DNA of 64,000 bases from Bradyrhizobium valentinum (GCF_001440405.1 NZ_LLXX01000153.1:108044-172043); one strand, 5' to 3'. Shown: positions 1-8,615, counted from the stretch's first letter. Notes: generated by a model from the sequence alone, not told the origin. Program-made: numbers and translations.

Positions 1-507
1 CGTGGATGATTGTACCCGCGAGTGTCTGGCGCTGGTGGCCGATACCTCGCTCTCTGGCATCCGCGTGGCGCGGGAACTTGACCGGCTGATGATCGAGCGC
101 GGCAAGCCCAGGATGGTGGTCAGTGACAACGGCAGCGAACTCACCAGCAAAGCCATTCTCGCATGGGCCGACCAGAGCCGCGTCGCATGGCATTCGCGCC
201 GGGCAAACCCATGCAGAACGCCTTCATCGAGAGCTTCAACGGTCGGTTGCGGGATGAGTTGTTGAACGAGACCCTGTTCACGTCACTGGTCCAAGCCCGC
301 GTCGCACTCGGATGTTGGCGAGCCGATTACAACAACACACGACCGCACTCGCGGCTCGGATGGAAGACCCCGTCCGAGTTCGCCTTCACCTGCCATCCGC
401 GCCGGGATCTGGCGCTGCGCTATGCCGAAGGCTCCGCGCCAGCTCCCGTCGCTCCCACCGCCGGACCGGGCAAATCCAATAGCCAGAGCGAACTCAGGAT
501 TGGATAA
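1..507 (+). pseudogene. IS3-family transposase OrfB, 3' fragment, frameshifted
   Basis: The left edge of the window cuts into an rve-type integrase core. The first ~190 bases read through a conserved stretch ending SDNGSELTSKAI, and the reading frame then shifts near base 190-195. The rest, with PMQNAFIESFNGRLRDELLN and the tail YNNTRPHSRLGWKTP, continues in another frame to a stop at 507. These are the second-Asp and Glu regions of the DDE domain of IS3-family OrfB proteins. The frameshift makes this copy non-functional unless it is a sequencing error. It is the first of several IS scraps lying upstream of the effector gene. Confidence 0.85.
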
Positions 508-518
508 AAATTGGGGGC

Positions 519-760
519 AAGGTCAGCTGATCGCCCAGCAGAAGCTTAGGATCGCCAAGCTCCAGCGCCAGATCTACGGCCATCGATCGGAGCGATCATC
601 ACGGCTGATCGACCCAGTTGGCGCGCTGACCTTCGAAGAGCTGGAAATTGGCGCCACTGAAGACGAGCTGTCTGCGGAGCAGGCTGTAGCCAAGACGACG
701 AGTTTGCGCGGATTTTACGCGAAAGGCGTCCCGAACGCCAGACCGTCGCCAGTTTTTCTT
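519..760 (+). pseudogene. IS66-family TnpC N-terminal fragment
   Basis: The translation contains QQKLRIAKLQRQIYGHRSER, then LTFEELE and ATEDELSAEQAVAKTT. This is the conserved N-terminal coiled-coil/helix region of IS66 TnpC transposases. The frame decays near 715, where the Arg-rich stretch that normally follows is found in a neighbouring frame, and nothing of the zinc-finger or catalytic domain remains. It is a ~240 base remnant of a protein normally longer than 500 residues. Confidence 0.75.
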
Positions 761-838
761 CAGTGGACCCCACTGACGCTGCAGCTTCGAGAGACGTCGA
801 TGGGCTTCCATCGACGCATTATGAGTCTTCCGAGACTC

Positions 839-866
839 GTCAGTTTATGGACAGCTAAGTCTTATA
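839..866 (+). promoter_or_regulatory. putative tts box (TtsI-binding site)
   Basis: The sequence GTCAGTTTATGGACAGCTAA matches the rhizobial tts box core (GTCAG-C-TT-n-TCG-AAAGCTAA as recalled) at about 16 of 19 defined positions. The downstream half is less conserved. It lies ~320 bases upstream of the NopM-like effector gene, in the same orientation. TtsI boxes drive type III secretion genes in nodulating rhizobia, so the context agrees. Confidence 0.6.
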
Positions 867-1041
867 GCATTGAGATACTGTCTATCTGGACTGAGAAGTC
901 CGGCTTGATCTGCTGCAGAGGAGAAGGGGATGTATTGCTTTAACGAAACAACCCTAAACCCTTTCGTTAACCGTAGAATCCGTCCGGACGTACCGGTCTT
1001 GCTGCAACTGCCCTGTGGGCGAATGGCGCAGCGTGTTAACC

Positions 1042-1122
1042 GCGCTCCGTGATCGCCTGCTTCGTCGGTCGGTGATCACCATCCATGGTGAGAGCTACCG
1101 ACTTCGAGAAGCACCGCTCCGG
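1042..1122 (+). pseudogene. possible IS21 istB C-terminal remnant
   Basis: In one frame the sequence reads ALRDRLLRRS then VITIHGESYRLRE. This resembles the last ~25 residues of IstB-type ATPase helper proteins of IS21 elements, which end in a similar G-D/E-SYRL motif. No other part of the gene is visible. The fragment ends just upstream of the effector start, so the effector's leader is probably made of IS debris. Confidence 0.4.
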
Positions 1123-1160
1123 CGCATTCCCTTCACTTGGCTACCGAAGAGACGGCATCG

Positions 1161-2933
1161 ATGAATGCAGAACGGGCCCAGCTTGCCGCTGGCACTCCTT
1201 CCGAGACTTCCGAATCCGAAACCTCCGAACCAGGGTCCCCGGCCGCGGCGCAGTGGGTCGAAGCCTTGACGGAGGCGGAGGCGTCCGCCGCCGACCCCGC
1301 CTCGTCGCAGGACCAGGTCCTGGTGGGCCGGGCTGCCGAAGAGGGGCAGGGCGAAGACGAGGATCGGCAAGAGGCAGTAAGTCGAACGAGGGCTTGGCGG
1401 GATGCAGGCGATGTCGATGAGCCGCTGGATCTGTCGTCCCTGTCCCTGACCGCCTTGTCCGCTCCCCTCCCGCCCGAGCTCCGGCGCCTGAACGTCGACA
1501 ACAATCAGCTGACCAGCCTGCCCGACCTTCCAGCCGATCTCCAGCGGCTGTACGCCAGCAACAATCGGCTGACCAGCTTGCCCGACCTTCCAGCCGGGCT
1601 CCGGCGGCTCTACGCCATCAGCAACGGGCTGACCAGCCTGCCCGCAGACCTGCCGCCCGGGCTCCGGCGCCTGAACGTCGACAACAATCAGCTGACCAGT
1701 CTGCCCGACCTTCCAGCCGGGCTCCAGCGCCTGAACGTCGACTACAATCAGCTGACCAATCTGCCCGAGCCCCTCCCGGCCGAGCTCGAATGGCTCAGCG
1801 TTACCCACAACCAGCTGACGAGCCTGCCCGAGATGGTCCCCGCCGAGCTCCTATGGCTCGGCGCCAGCAACAACCAGCTGACCAGCGTGCCAGAGACCCT
1901 GCTGACGCAGCTGGGCCGTGAGTCCAGCGTTGATCTGGATAATAATCCGCTGCCCGAGGAGGTACTGACCAACCTGGCGACAGCCATGCATGCCGGGGAC
2001 TATGCCGGCCCGCAGATCTTTTTGTCTATGGCCGAGGAAGCGGTGGAAGTCGAGCCGCGGCCTCTGCACGAGGTTGTCGCGCACTGGCTCGAGGGCGATA
2101 CTGGGACGGTGGCCGCCTGGCAGCGCTTCGCCGAAGAGCCAGGTGCCCAGGACTACGCACGCTTCCTCGACAGGCTCCGTGGCACGGTGAACTATGGCAA
2201 CGAGGCGTTCCGGCAGGCGGTGGCCGAGGATGTGCGGCAAGCGGCGGCCAGGCCGCGATTGCGCGAGCACTATTTCGAGCAGGCTTTAGGAGCGAGCGAC
2301 AGCTGTGAGGATCGCATCACTTTGGCCTGGAACGGCATGCAGACCGCACGCCTGAACGCTGATGTCGAGGACGGAGCCTATGACGGGCGGCTCGACGAAT
2401 TGCTCCAACACGGCCGTGTGATGTTCCGCTTGGAGGCGCTGGACGGGATCGCGCGCGAGACGGTCAACTCGCTCCGCCGTGCCGACCCGGACGCCGACAT
2501 CGACGACATCGAGGTCTATCTTGCCTACCAGACCCAGCTGCGCGACCCCCTGGAGCTGCGGCACGTCGCCCCAGACATGCGCTTCTTGAACATCTCTCAC
2601 GTGACAGAAGACGACGTTGCCATGGCCGCGACATCGGTGCGGGACCAGGAGGCGACGGGATTCGCGGACTATCTGGCAAGGCGCTGGCAACCTTGGGAGA
2701 GCGTGGTGAGACGCATCGCCCCCGGTGACCATGCAGTGATGCAGGAGCGGCTCATCGATGCGATGGGAGAGGAGTTCGACAGCCGCCTGAATAGACGGCT
2801 CGCCGAGGATGGCTTGACAGACGATGCCGATGCCGAGCGGGTGCTCGGAGCCGAGATCCGCAACGAGATCGCCCGCGAGATCAAGAGCGCGGTAATGCAC
2901 AAGGTGCTCGCGGATCGCGGCCTCGAGCTGTGA
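1161..2933 (+). CDS. nopM: NopM-like type III effector, LRR-NEL E3 ubiquitin ligase
   Basis: This 590-residue protein has the IpaH/NopM architecture. The first ~90 residues are Ser/Thr/Glu-rich and suited to type III secretion. Then come about seven leucine-rich repeats (L-x-x-L-x-V-D-N-N-Q-L-T-S-L-P pattern, residues ~95-255). The rest is a NEL catalytic domain carrying SCEDRITLAWN, whose Cys (residue 382) is the expected thioester nucleophile. Such effectors act inside plant cells and ubiquitinate host proteins. ATG 1161 was preferred to an in-frame TTG at 1137 because a GAAGAGA stretch precedes it. A tts-like box lies ~320 bases upstream. The gene stands alone. The role in symbiosis is inferred from the family. 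Confidence 0.85.
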   Translation: MNAERAQLAAGTPSETSESETSEPGSPAAAQWVEALTEAEASAADPASSQDQVLVGRAAEEGQGEDEDRQEAVSRTRAWRDAGDVDEPLDLSSLSLTALSAPLPPELRRLNVDNNQLTSLPDLPADLQRLYASNNRLTSLPDLPAGLRRLYAISNGLTSLPADLPPGLRRLNVDNNQLTSLPDLPAGLQRLNVDYNQLTNLPEPLPAELEWLSVTHNQLTSLPEMVPAELLWLGASNNQLTSVPETLLTQLGRESSVDLDNNPLPEEVLTNLATAMHAGDYAGPQIFLSMAEEAVEVEPRPLHEVVAHWLEGDTGTVAAWQRFAEEPGAQDYARFLDRLRGTVNYGNEAFRQAVAEDVRQAAARPRLREHYFEQALGASDSCEDRITLAWNGMQTARLNADVEDGAYDGRLDELLQHGRVMFRLEALDGIARETVNSLRRADPDADIDDIEVYLAYQTQLRDPLELRHVAPDMRFLNISHVTEDDVAMAATSVRDQEATGFADYLARRWQPWESVVRRIAPGDHAVMQERLIDAMGEEFDSRLNRRLAEDGLTDDADAERVLGAEIRNEIAREIKSAVMHKVLADRGLEL

Positions 2934-3498
2934 AGCGGCCGTTCATGCGAGGGCTGTCAATCGCTGTTTCGGCCGTCGTCGCGGTCGATTGCGCGATCGA
3001 GATGAGAAACTATGCCTGCCTGGCAGCTCCGCCGCCGCAGCAGCAAGCCGAGCTAGCCGACCGCGAGCCCCAATATCGCCACGCTCAATGAAGACTGCGA
3101 TGGCAATAGGCCGCCGAGAAACGCCTGCAGGGGAGAGCTTGCTGCCACCTGTCGTGAGACCCAGTTCGATCACGAAATGATGAATTGGAATGACGTGGCC
3201 GGTAGAGGAGGGGCGGATTGCTCAACAGCAATACCTCATTCCAGCGCATCGAACGGTGTGAGAGCGAACTAAGCGAATTCGCCGGCGGTTCTGATATGCG
3301 CAGCAATTTAGCTGACGGACCTTGCCCGACCGCATTGACAATATTTTTCGATAAACCAGCGCGCATTAGGGCCATGGAGCAAGAGCGGAGCCAAATGGGG
3401 GGTGCCGCGCACGTTATGCGAGACTCGAAAATCGGCTTGTGCTTCAGCGTTTGCTACTGTCCGAAAGCAAACGCGCATGATGTGTGGAACCCGACAAG
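2934..3498. other. intergenic region, no gene seen
   Basis: About 560 bases between the effector gene and the fixR control region. Open frames here are short and have no recognisable domain. I see no IS ends, and nothing to annotate before the RegR box at 3510. Confidence 0.6.
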
Positions 3499-3509
3499 CT
3501 GTTGCGAAC

Positions 3510-3524
3510 GCGACATTGGGCCGC
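3510..3524 (+). promoter_or_regulatory. RegR-type box, upstream activator of fixR-nifA
   Basis: GCGACATTGGGCCGC fits every defined position of the RegR box recalled for Bradyrhizobium (GNGRCRTTNNGNCGC). Its centre is ~65 bases upstream of the expected start site of the downstream -24/-12 promoter. That matches the classic fixR activator site centred near -68. It overlaps a TGT-N10-ACA motif at 3500-3515. Confidence 0.8.
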
Positions 3525-3555
3525 AAAAACGTCCGAGCGTTCCTCTGCATCGCAC

Positions 3556-3571
3556 TGGCCCAAATCCTGCA
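3556..3571 (+). promoter_or_regulatory. sigma-54 -24/-12 promoter of fixR-nifA
   Basis: TGGCCC-AAATC-CTGCA has the invariant GG and GC dinucleotides at the required 10-base spacing. It differs from the RpoN consensus at two less conserved positions. It lies 40 bases upstream of the TTG start of fixR and ~40 bases downstream of the RegR box. Confidence 0.7.
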
Positions 3572-3610
3572 CCGCGTTCACGGTCGAGGGCAAGAGAATG
3601 GGAGTCGCGT

Positions 3611-4447
3611 TTGAGTCTCGATCTAAGAAATGACGAAGCGGTCGCCGGTCCACCGTCCGCGACCGACGTGGGCTGTCCGTTTCACACCGATAGAGTCCGC
3701 ATCCAGCAGGGAGAACAGAAGACGTTGGTGCTAACCGGCGCGTCGCGCGGCATTGGTCACGCCACCGGAAAGCTGTTTTCGGAAGCGGGCTGGCGCATCA
3801 TTTCTTGCGCGCGCCAACCGTTCGATGGCGGGCGCTGCCCGTGGGAGTCAGGGGCCGACAACCATGTCCAAGTCGACCTCAGCAACCATCGGATGCTGGC
3901 GCGCGCCATCGCCGAGGTCAAGGAGCGCCTCGCGGGCGCGCCATTGCACGCATTGATCAACAATGCCGGCATTTCACCGAACACGCCGAATGGCGCACGA
4001 CTGACGGCGTTGACGACGTCAGTCGAGACCTGGATGAGGGTGTTCCACCTCAATCTGGTGGCGCCGATCCTGCTCGCGCAAGGCCTGTTTGACGAGCTGA
4101 AAGCAGCGACCGGATCAATTGTCAACGTGACCTCAATCGCAGGCTCGCGGGTGCACCCGTTTGCCGGCTCTGCCTATGCGACATCGAAAGCTGCGCTCGC
4201 GTGTCTCACGCGCGAGATGGCGCACGACTATGCACCGCATGGCATTCGCGTGAATGCGATCGCCCCCGGCGAGATCAAGACAGACATTTTGTCGCCGAAC
4301 ACGGAAGCGCGCCTTGTACCAAATATTCCGCTGCGCCGAGTGGGCACACCCGAAGAAGTCGCGAAGGTCATCTTCTTCCTTTGCTCGGATGCGGCAAGTT
4401 ATGTCACAGGCACCGAGGTGCCGATCAATGGTGGCCAACACCTGTGA
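3611..4447 (+). CDS. fixR: FixR, short-chain dehydrogenase/reductase of the fixR-nifA operon
   Basis: A 278-residue SDR with the nucleotide-binding TGASRGIGH near residue 40, NNAGIS, and the catalytic S-Y-x3-K set (INVTSIAG; SAYATSKAAL). It ends with the SDR tail EVPINGGQHL. The frame is open further upstream, but the mapped -24/-12 promoter places transcription start near 3582. TTG 3611, with GGGAG six bases before it, is therefore the best start and gives the length I recall for Bradyrhizobium FixR. FixR is co-transcribed with nifA in Bradyrhizobium and its enzymatic role is unknown. A 300 base gap separates it from nifA. Confidence 0.9.
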   Translation: MSLDLRNDEAVAGPPSATDVGCPFHTDRVRIQQGEQKTLVLTGASRGIGHATGKLFSEAGWRIISCARQPFDGGRCPWESGADNHVQVDLSNHRMLARAIAEVKERLAGAPLHALINNAGISPNTPNGARLTALTTSVETWMRVFHLNLVAPILLAQGLFDELKAATGSIVNVTSIAGSRVHPFAGSAYATSKAALACLTREMAHDYAPHGIRVNAIAPGEIKTDILSPNTEARLVPNIPLRRVGTPEEVAKVIFFLCSDAASYVTGTEVPINGGQHL

Positions 4448-4482
4448 TAGACTGCACCTGCAACAAATAAATCGCAGCTGAT

Positions 4483-4496
4483 TTGATCTACATCAA
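4483..4496 (+). promoter_or_regulatory. FixK/FNR box upstream of nifA
   Basis: TTGATCTACATCAA is a perfect TTGAT-N4-ATCAA anaerobox. It lies between fixR and nifA, ~250 bases upstream of the nifA ATG at 4747. FixK/FNR-type regulators bind such sites under low oxygen. The site implies a promoter internal to the fixR-nifA unit. Confidence 0.7.
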
Positions 4497-4567
4497 TGGA
4501 ATTCGTGTTCCCACGGAATGCGAGCGACAAGTGCGGAAGAGCAGAGAACAATAAGCAAGTCAAGGCA

Positions 4568-4620
4568 CTGTAAGTTTACCGTCATGTCGCGCTCAACGCG
4601 CTGTAAGTTTTACCATCGTG
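4568..4620 (+). repeat. imperfect direct repeat upstream of nifA
   Basis: CTGTAAGTTTACCGTCATG (4568-4586) recurs as CTGTAAGTTTTACCATCGTG (4601-4620), with one inserted T and two changes. The period is 33 bases, about three helical turns. It may be a tandem operator or a duplication scar. No protein is assigned to it. Confidence 0.5.
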
Positions 4621-4746
4621 CCATAATAGAAGGTATCTTTTGCGTCATCCTAAAATGGCGGCGAGATCGAGGATGACATGCAACACAATATTCGTAAATC
4701 CGAACAGGAGGACAGGGAGGATGGTCATAACAACGGAGACGTCGTC

Positions 4747-6501
4747 ATGCTGCATATCCCTTCCGTACGCGAAAGGCCTAACTCAAACTCCGAGACGGAC
4801 GACGCGGTCCCTGATGTGCCGTTGTACGAGAGCGCGATTATCGGGATCTTCGAAATATCGAAAGTACTCACCGCCCCCTGCCGGCTGGAAGTCACGCTGG
4901 CCAACGTCGTCGATCTTCTGCAATCGTTTGTGCAGATGCGGCACGGCATCGTCTCTCTGTTCCACGATGATGGCGTGCCGGATATTGCCGTGGGCGCCGG
5001 CTGGAGCGAAGGCAGCGACGAGCGCTACCGGATGCGCCTGCCGCAGAAGGCAATCGACGAGATCGTGGCGTCGGACAAGCCGCTCGTCGCCGAAAACGTA
5101 GCAGTGCATCCGGCCTTTAGTGCTGCGGACAAGGAGGTGCTCGGGGCCTCCGACGACATGCGAGTGTCGTTCATCGGCGTTCCCATTCGCATCGATGCGA
5201 ATGTCGTGGGCACGCTGACGATCGACCGCATCCTGGACAACGCGTCGAGCGTTCGGCTCGATTACGACGTGCGGCTGCTCACAATGATTGCCAACCTAGT
5301 GGGGCAGACAGTGAAGCTGCATCGCCTGTTCGCGTGTGACCGCGAGCGATTGATAGGGGAGAAGGACCGGCTGCAAAAGGAATTGTCCGAGCTCAAGCAG
5401 CCTGCGCGGGAGCGCAAGAAGGTTCATGTCGAGGGGATTATTGGCGACAGCCCGGCGTTGCGCAAGCTGCTCGAGAAGATCGCGGTCGTAGCCAAATCAA
5501 ATAGCACGATGCTGTTGCGCGGCGAGTCCGGTACCGGAAAGGAGCTGGTCGCCAAGGCCATTCACGAGCAGTCGGCGCGCGCCAAGCGGCCCTTCATAAA
5601 ACTCAATTGCGCGGCGCTGACTGAGACGGTACTGGAATCCGAATTGTTCGGTCATGAGAAGGGTGCCTTTACCGGCGCGTTCAGTACGCGCAAGGGTCGC
5701 TTCGAGCTCGCCGACAAGGGGACGCTATTTCTGGACGAGATCGGCGAGATCTCGGCCTCGTTCCAGGCAAAGCTACTGCGCGTGCTGCAGGAGCAGGAAT
5801 TCGAGCGCGTCGGCGGCAACCAGACCATTAAGGTCGATGTTCGCGTGATTGCCGCGACGAATAAGAACCTGGAAGAGGCGGTGGCAAGGAACGAGTTCCG
5901 CGCCGACCTCTATTATCGCATCAACGTGGTTCCCTTGCTGCTGCCGCCGTTGCGCGAAAGGCGCGGTGATATCCCGCTCCTCGCCACCAAGTTTCTCAGG
6001 AATTTCAACAGCGAAAACGGCCGTACGCTCACCTTCGATACGAGTGCGATTGAAGTACTGATGAACTGCGGTTTTCCCGGAAATGTCCGCGAGCTTGAGA
6101 ATTGCGTGCAGCGGACCGCGACTCTGGCACCGGGGCCATCGATCGTGAGAGACGACTTTGCCTGCTGCCACGGCCAGTGCCTTTCCGCGATGCTGTGGAA
6201 GAGCGGATCGGACGAGATAGCGCTGCAGCCGCGGCCGATCGTACCAGTGCCCGCCAAGCCGGCCACATCGCCGGCCGAGGCTGCTACATCGCTCCCGCCT
6301 TTCGGCAGCGAGCTGGCTCCGCTAGCGCCAGTCGGCGCAGCCCTCGTAGGTGGTGCTAAGATGACAGATCGCGAGCGTGTCATCGCGGCCATGGAAAGAT
6401 CCGGCTGGGTGCAGGCAAAGGCGGCGCGCCTGCTTGGACTTACGCCGCGCCAGATTGGCTACGCCCTGAGGAAATATGGCATCGAGATCAAGCGCTTGTG
6501 A
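4747..6501 (+). CDS. nifA: NifA, sigma-54-dependent activator of nif/fix genes
   Basis: A 584-residue activator in the usual order. A GAF domain (~residues 30-170) is followed by an AAA+ domain with Walker A GESGTGKE (from 259) and the sigma-54-contacting GAFTGA (306-311). A Cys-bearing linker and a C-terminal Fis-type helix-turn-helix (AAARLLGLTPRQIGYAL) complete it. The rhizobial oxygen-sensing pattern C-X11-C-X19-C-X4-C is intact, ending in CCHGQC. ATG 4747 (MLHIPS) has GGAG at ideal spacing and matches the Bradyrhizobium NifA start. An in-frame ATG at 4678 is possible. Two routes of control are visible: read-through from fixR (RegR box plus sigma-54) and a FixK box at 4483. Confidence 0.95.
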   Translation: MLHIPSVRERPNSNSETDDAVPDVPLYESAIIGIFEISKVLTAPCRLEVTLANVVDLLQSFVQMRHGIVSLFHDDGVPDIAVGAGWSEGSDERYRMRLPQKAIDEIVASDKPLVAENVAVHPAFSAADKEVLGASDDMRVSFIGVPIRIDANVVGTLTIDRILDNASSVRLDYDVRLLTMIANLVGQTVKLHRLFACDRERLIGEKDRLQKELSELKQPARERKKVHVEGIIGDSPALRKLLEKIAVVAKSNSTMLLRGESGTGKELVAKAIHEQSARAKRPFIKLNCAALTETVLESELFGHEKGAFTGAFSTRKGRFELADKGTLFLDEIGEISASFQAKLLRVLQEQEFERVGGNQTIKVDVRVIAATNKNLEEAVARNEFRADLYYRINVVPLLLPPLRERRGDIPLLATKFLRNFNSENGRTLTFDTSAIEVLMNCGFPGNVRELENCVQRTATLAPGPSIVRDDFACCHGQCLSAMLWKSGSDEIALQPRPIVPVPAKPATSPAEAATSLPPFGSELAPLAPVGAALVGGAKMTDRERVIAAMERSGWVQAKAARLLGLTPRQIGYALRKYGIEIKRL

Positions 6502-7050
6502 AAGGAGTGTCGGACTTGGGGTATGTCGGGGCCGTGACCATCGCCGTTGGGGCGAATAGCTGGAGAAACAGACATAGAGGCTTGGTTGGTTTGGCGCGGA
6601 CTTGGACCCGATCACGATCGGATGCGACCCCCGCGTCGGCCCGATTTTGTCATCCTCGAGATCAGCCCGCGCGACCACCGGCGGTCCCATGCCCGCAACG
6701 GTCGTGCGAACGCGGCGCTGTCATCGCGAATTCGTTGGCCGTGTCGCCATCGACCATTAGCTCACGCCGGATATAGTCAGCGAGACCATCGGGTGTTCGA
6801 CCTCGTTCAATTTGCCCGGCGTCATATGCAGCGACCGCTGCGCGATGCGGCCTGCGCGCGAAGGGACCGCCGTGTGCCAGCCGGTCGCAGGCGCCGCAAG
6901 CTTATTGCGGCGCTGGTCTTGCCCCTGGCGATGCGAAGCATCGTCCAGTGCAAGTCGGCTCAGGACTTACGCTCTCTCGTGAGCGCAGCGGCCGCTGCGG
7001 AGACTCGGGATCCGTATGGATCGACTCGAGCAAAGCGCATCCCGTTTTGA
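6502..7050. other. spacer between nifA and fixA, no gene recognised
   Basis: About 550 bases. Open frames on both strands lack known domains and look like chance frames in GC-rich DNA. It may hold decayed coding sequence, but I could not assign it. Confidence 0.5.
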
Positions 7051-7060
7051 GCCGCTCTCC

Positions 7061-7074
7061 TTGATCCAGATCAA
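7061..7074 (+). promoter_or_regulatory. FixK/FNR box upstream of fixA
   Basis: TTGATCCAGATCAA is a second perfect anaerobox, ~190 bases upstream of fixA and ~140 bases upstream of the sigma-54 promoter. It could give FixK input to fixA, or it could be left over from a lost gene. Confidence 0.6.
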
Positions 7075-7101
7075 CGACAAATCACGCCGCGCGAACCGGG
7101 C

Positions 7102-7117
7102 TGTCGTAGTCACGACG
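7102..7117 (+). promoter_or_regulatory. degenerate NifA upstream activator site of fixA
   Basis: TGTCGTAGTCACGACG is TGT-N10-ACG, one base off the NifA site TGT-N10-ACA. It sits ~100 bases upstream of the -24 element, the normal distance. Binding is plausible but weakened. Confidence 0.45.
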
Positions 7118-7210
7118 AATGTCGCAATTCCGCCGGCGAACGTCAGGCTACAGTGACATGACGCTTCCCAAAGGCCATTATATTGCTGCCTGATTTTGAA
7201 ATTCGCGCAA

Positions 7211-7226
7211 TGGTACGACACTTGCT
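7211..7226 (+). promoter_or_regulatory. sigma-54 -24/-12 promoter of fixA
   Basis: TGGTACGACACTTGCT matches the RpoN consensus TGGYAC-N5-TTGCW exactly. It lies ~40 bases upstream of the fixA start codon. NifA-dependent expression is expected. Confidence 0.85.
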
Positions 7227-7264
7227 GTTCTCTTCGCCAGCCGTTGCAACGTCTGGAGAAGCAC

Positions 7265-8107
7265 ATGCACAACGTCGTCTGCATCAAGCAGGTTCCCGAC
7301 TCCGCGCAGATCCGCGTGCACCCCGTGACCAACACGATCATGCGTCAGGGCGTGCCGACCATCATTAATCCATACGACCTCTTCGCGCTCGAGGCCGCGT
7401 TGGAGCTGCGCGATAAGTTCGGCGGCGAGATCACCGTCCTTACAATGGGGCCGTCATCAGCCGAGGACTCATTACGCAAAGCGCTGACCTTTGGCGCCGA
7501 TCGCGCCGTACTGCTCACCGACCGCTGCTTTGCGGGCGCCGATACGCTGGCAACGACTTACGCGCTGGCGACCGCCATCCGCAAAATCGGCAAGGAATAT
7601 GGCCCGCCGGACCTCATCTTCACCGGTAAGCAGACCATCGACGGCGACACCGCGCAGGTTGGGCCCGGCGTCGCGAAGCGGCTCGGTGTGCTGCAGCTTA
7701 CCTACGTCGCAAAGATCAGGGCCCTGGATCTCACCGCCCGCACAATTGAAACGGAACGGCGCTCCGAAGGTGGCGTTCAGGTCCTTCGCACCAGGCTGCC
7801 GTGTCTCATCACCATGCTGGAGGCAACCAACCAGATTCGCCGCGGCGCCATGGCCGATGCATTGCGTGCCGCCCGGACGCCGATCGTGAAATGGAGTGCG
7901 CAGGAGGCCGGTGTCGAGGACATCTCCAAATGCGGTCTCAAGGGCTCGCCGACCATCGTCAAGCGTGTCTTCGCGCCGTCCGCGCGCGCTGAGAAGGCGG
8001 TGCTGGTAGAGGCCGCCGAGCAGCCGGCGCAAGCATTGATCGACGCCATCTTCAAGCACCAGCCCAAGCTTGAAACCGACCTTGCGGCGCTAGCCCGCGA
8101 TGCCTGA
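7265..8107 (+). CDS. fixA: FixA, electron-transfer flavoprotein beta-like subunit
   Basis: A 280-residue ETF-beta-family protein starting MHNVVCIKQVPDS, with GPSSAEDSLRKALTFGADRA and the family motif TGKQTIDGDTAQVGP. ATG 7265 has GGAG seven bases upstream. With FixB, FixC and FixX it forms the bifurcating complex that sends electrons toward nitrogenase in aerobic diazotrophs. Length and motifs look intact. Its partner FixB is truncated here, so FixA from this locus may lack its normal partner unless another fixB exists elsewhere in the genome. Confidence 0.92.
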   Translation: MHNVVCIKQVPDSAQIRVHPVTNTIMRQGVPTIINPYDLFALEAALELRDKFGGEITVLTMGPSSAEDSLRKALTFGADRAVLLTDRCFAGADTLATTYALATAIRKIGKEYGPPDLIFTGKQTIDGDTAQVGPGVAKRLGVLQLTYVAKIRALDLTARTIETERRSEGGVQVLRTRLPCLITMLEATNQIRRGAMADALRAARTPIVKWSAQEAGVEDISKCGLKGSPTIVKRVFAPSARAEKAVLVEAAEQPAQALIDAIFKHQPKLETDLAALARDA

Positions 8108-8124
8108 TCTGAAGGGTCTTGGCG

Positions 8125-8615
8125 ATGAGCGACGTGATAAGAGCTCCCGCGTTGCCTGCGCAACGGCGCGCCGCCAAGAAGGCGCTGCCGGGGCATTCAA
8201 CGCTGACAAGCATGTCTGGTCTTCATCGAACAGGAGCGCGGGGAGGTGCATCCAATCTCCTGGAAGCTGATGGGGGAGAGCAGCAAGCTTGCCGAAAAAC
8301 TGGAGGTTGTTCTCGCGGCGGTCGAGATCGGTCCGGAGGGCGAGGCGACACGCAGCGCCGCGGTCGAATTCTTCTCCTACGCCGAGGACCTTGTCCATCT
8401 CGTCGCCGACAACATGCTCGCAGATTACCGTAACCAGTCCTACAGCATGGCGTTGGCCGATCTTGTCAACACCCACAAGCCGGAGATCCTGCTGTTGGGA
8501 GCCACGATCTTGGGCCTTGATCTCGCCGCCTCCGGCGGTCGCCGCATTCACGCGACCGCGTAGCAGGCGAGCGTACATTTTGAGAACATGCGCCACTGAA
8601 CAAAGGAGAGGCCCC
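8125..8615 (+). pseudogene. fixB: fixB remnant (N-terminal third only, frameshifted)
   Basis: ATG 8125 opens a FixB-like N-terminus. A one-base loss near 8219 breaks the frame at HVW, and the next frame continues with FIEQERGEVHPISWKLMGE. Recognisable FixB sequence (ADYRNQSYSMALADLVNTHK, PEILLLGAT) ends near 8525, and a stop follows at 8563. The ETF-alpha C-terminal domain that binds FAD is absent, and fixC starts ~50 bases later. Roughly 230-240 codons have been deleted. No functional FixB can come from this locus. Confidence 0.88.

Noticed and set aside
521..545. Partial tts-box match (GTCAGCTGATCGCCCAGC)
   Set aside because: It falls in the conserved coding sequence of an IS66 transposase fragment, and the match at 839 is better.
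1095..1808. 237-codon open frame on the minus strand opposite the LRR region
   Set aside because: It mirrors the periodic LRR codons of the effector gene; long antisense frames are expected in GC-rich repeats, and it has no domain.
3484..3500. Alternative -24/-12 promoter (TGGAAC-N5-AAGCT) upstream of fixR
   Set aside because: The spacing is right but the -12 box is poor, and it lies upstream of the RegR box. The site at 3556 fits the activator distance and the gene start better.
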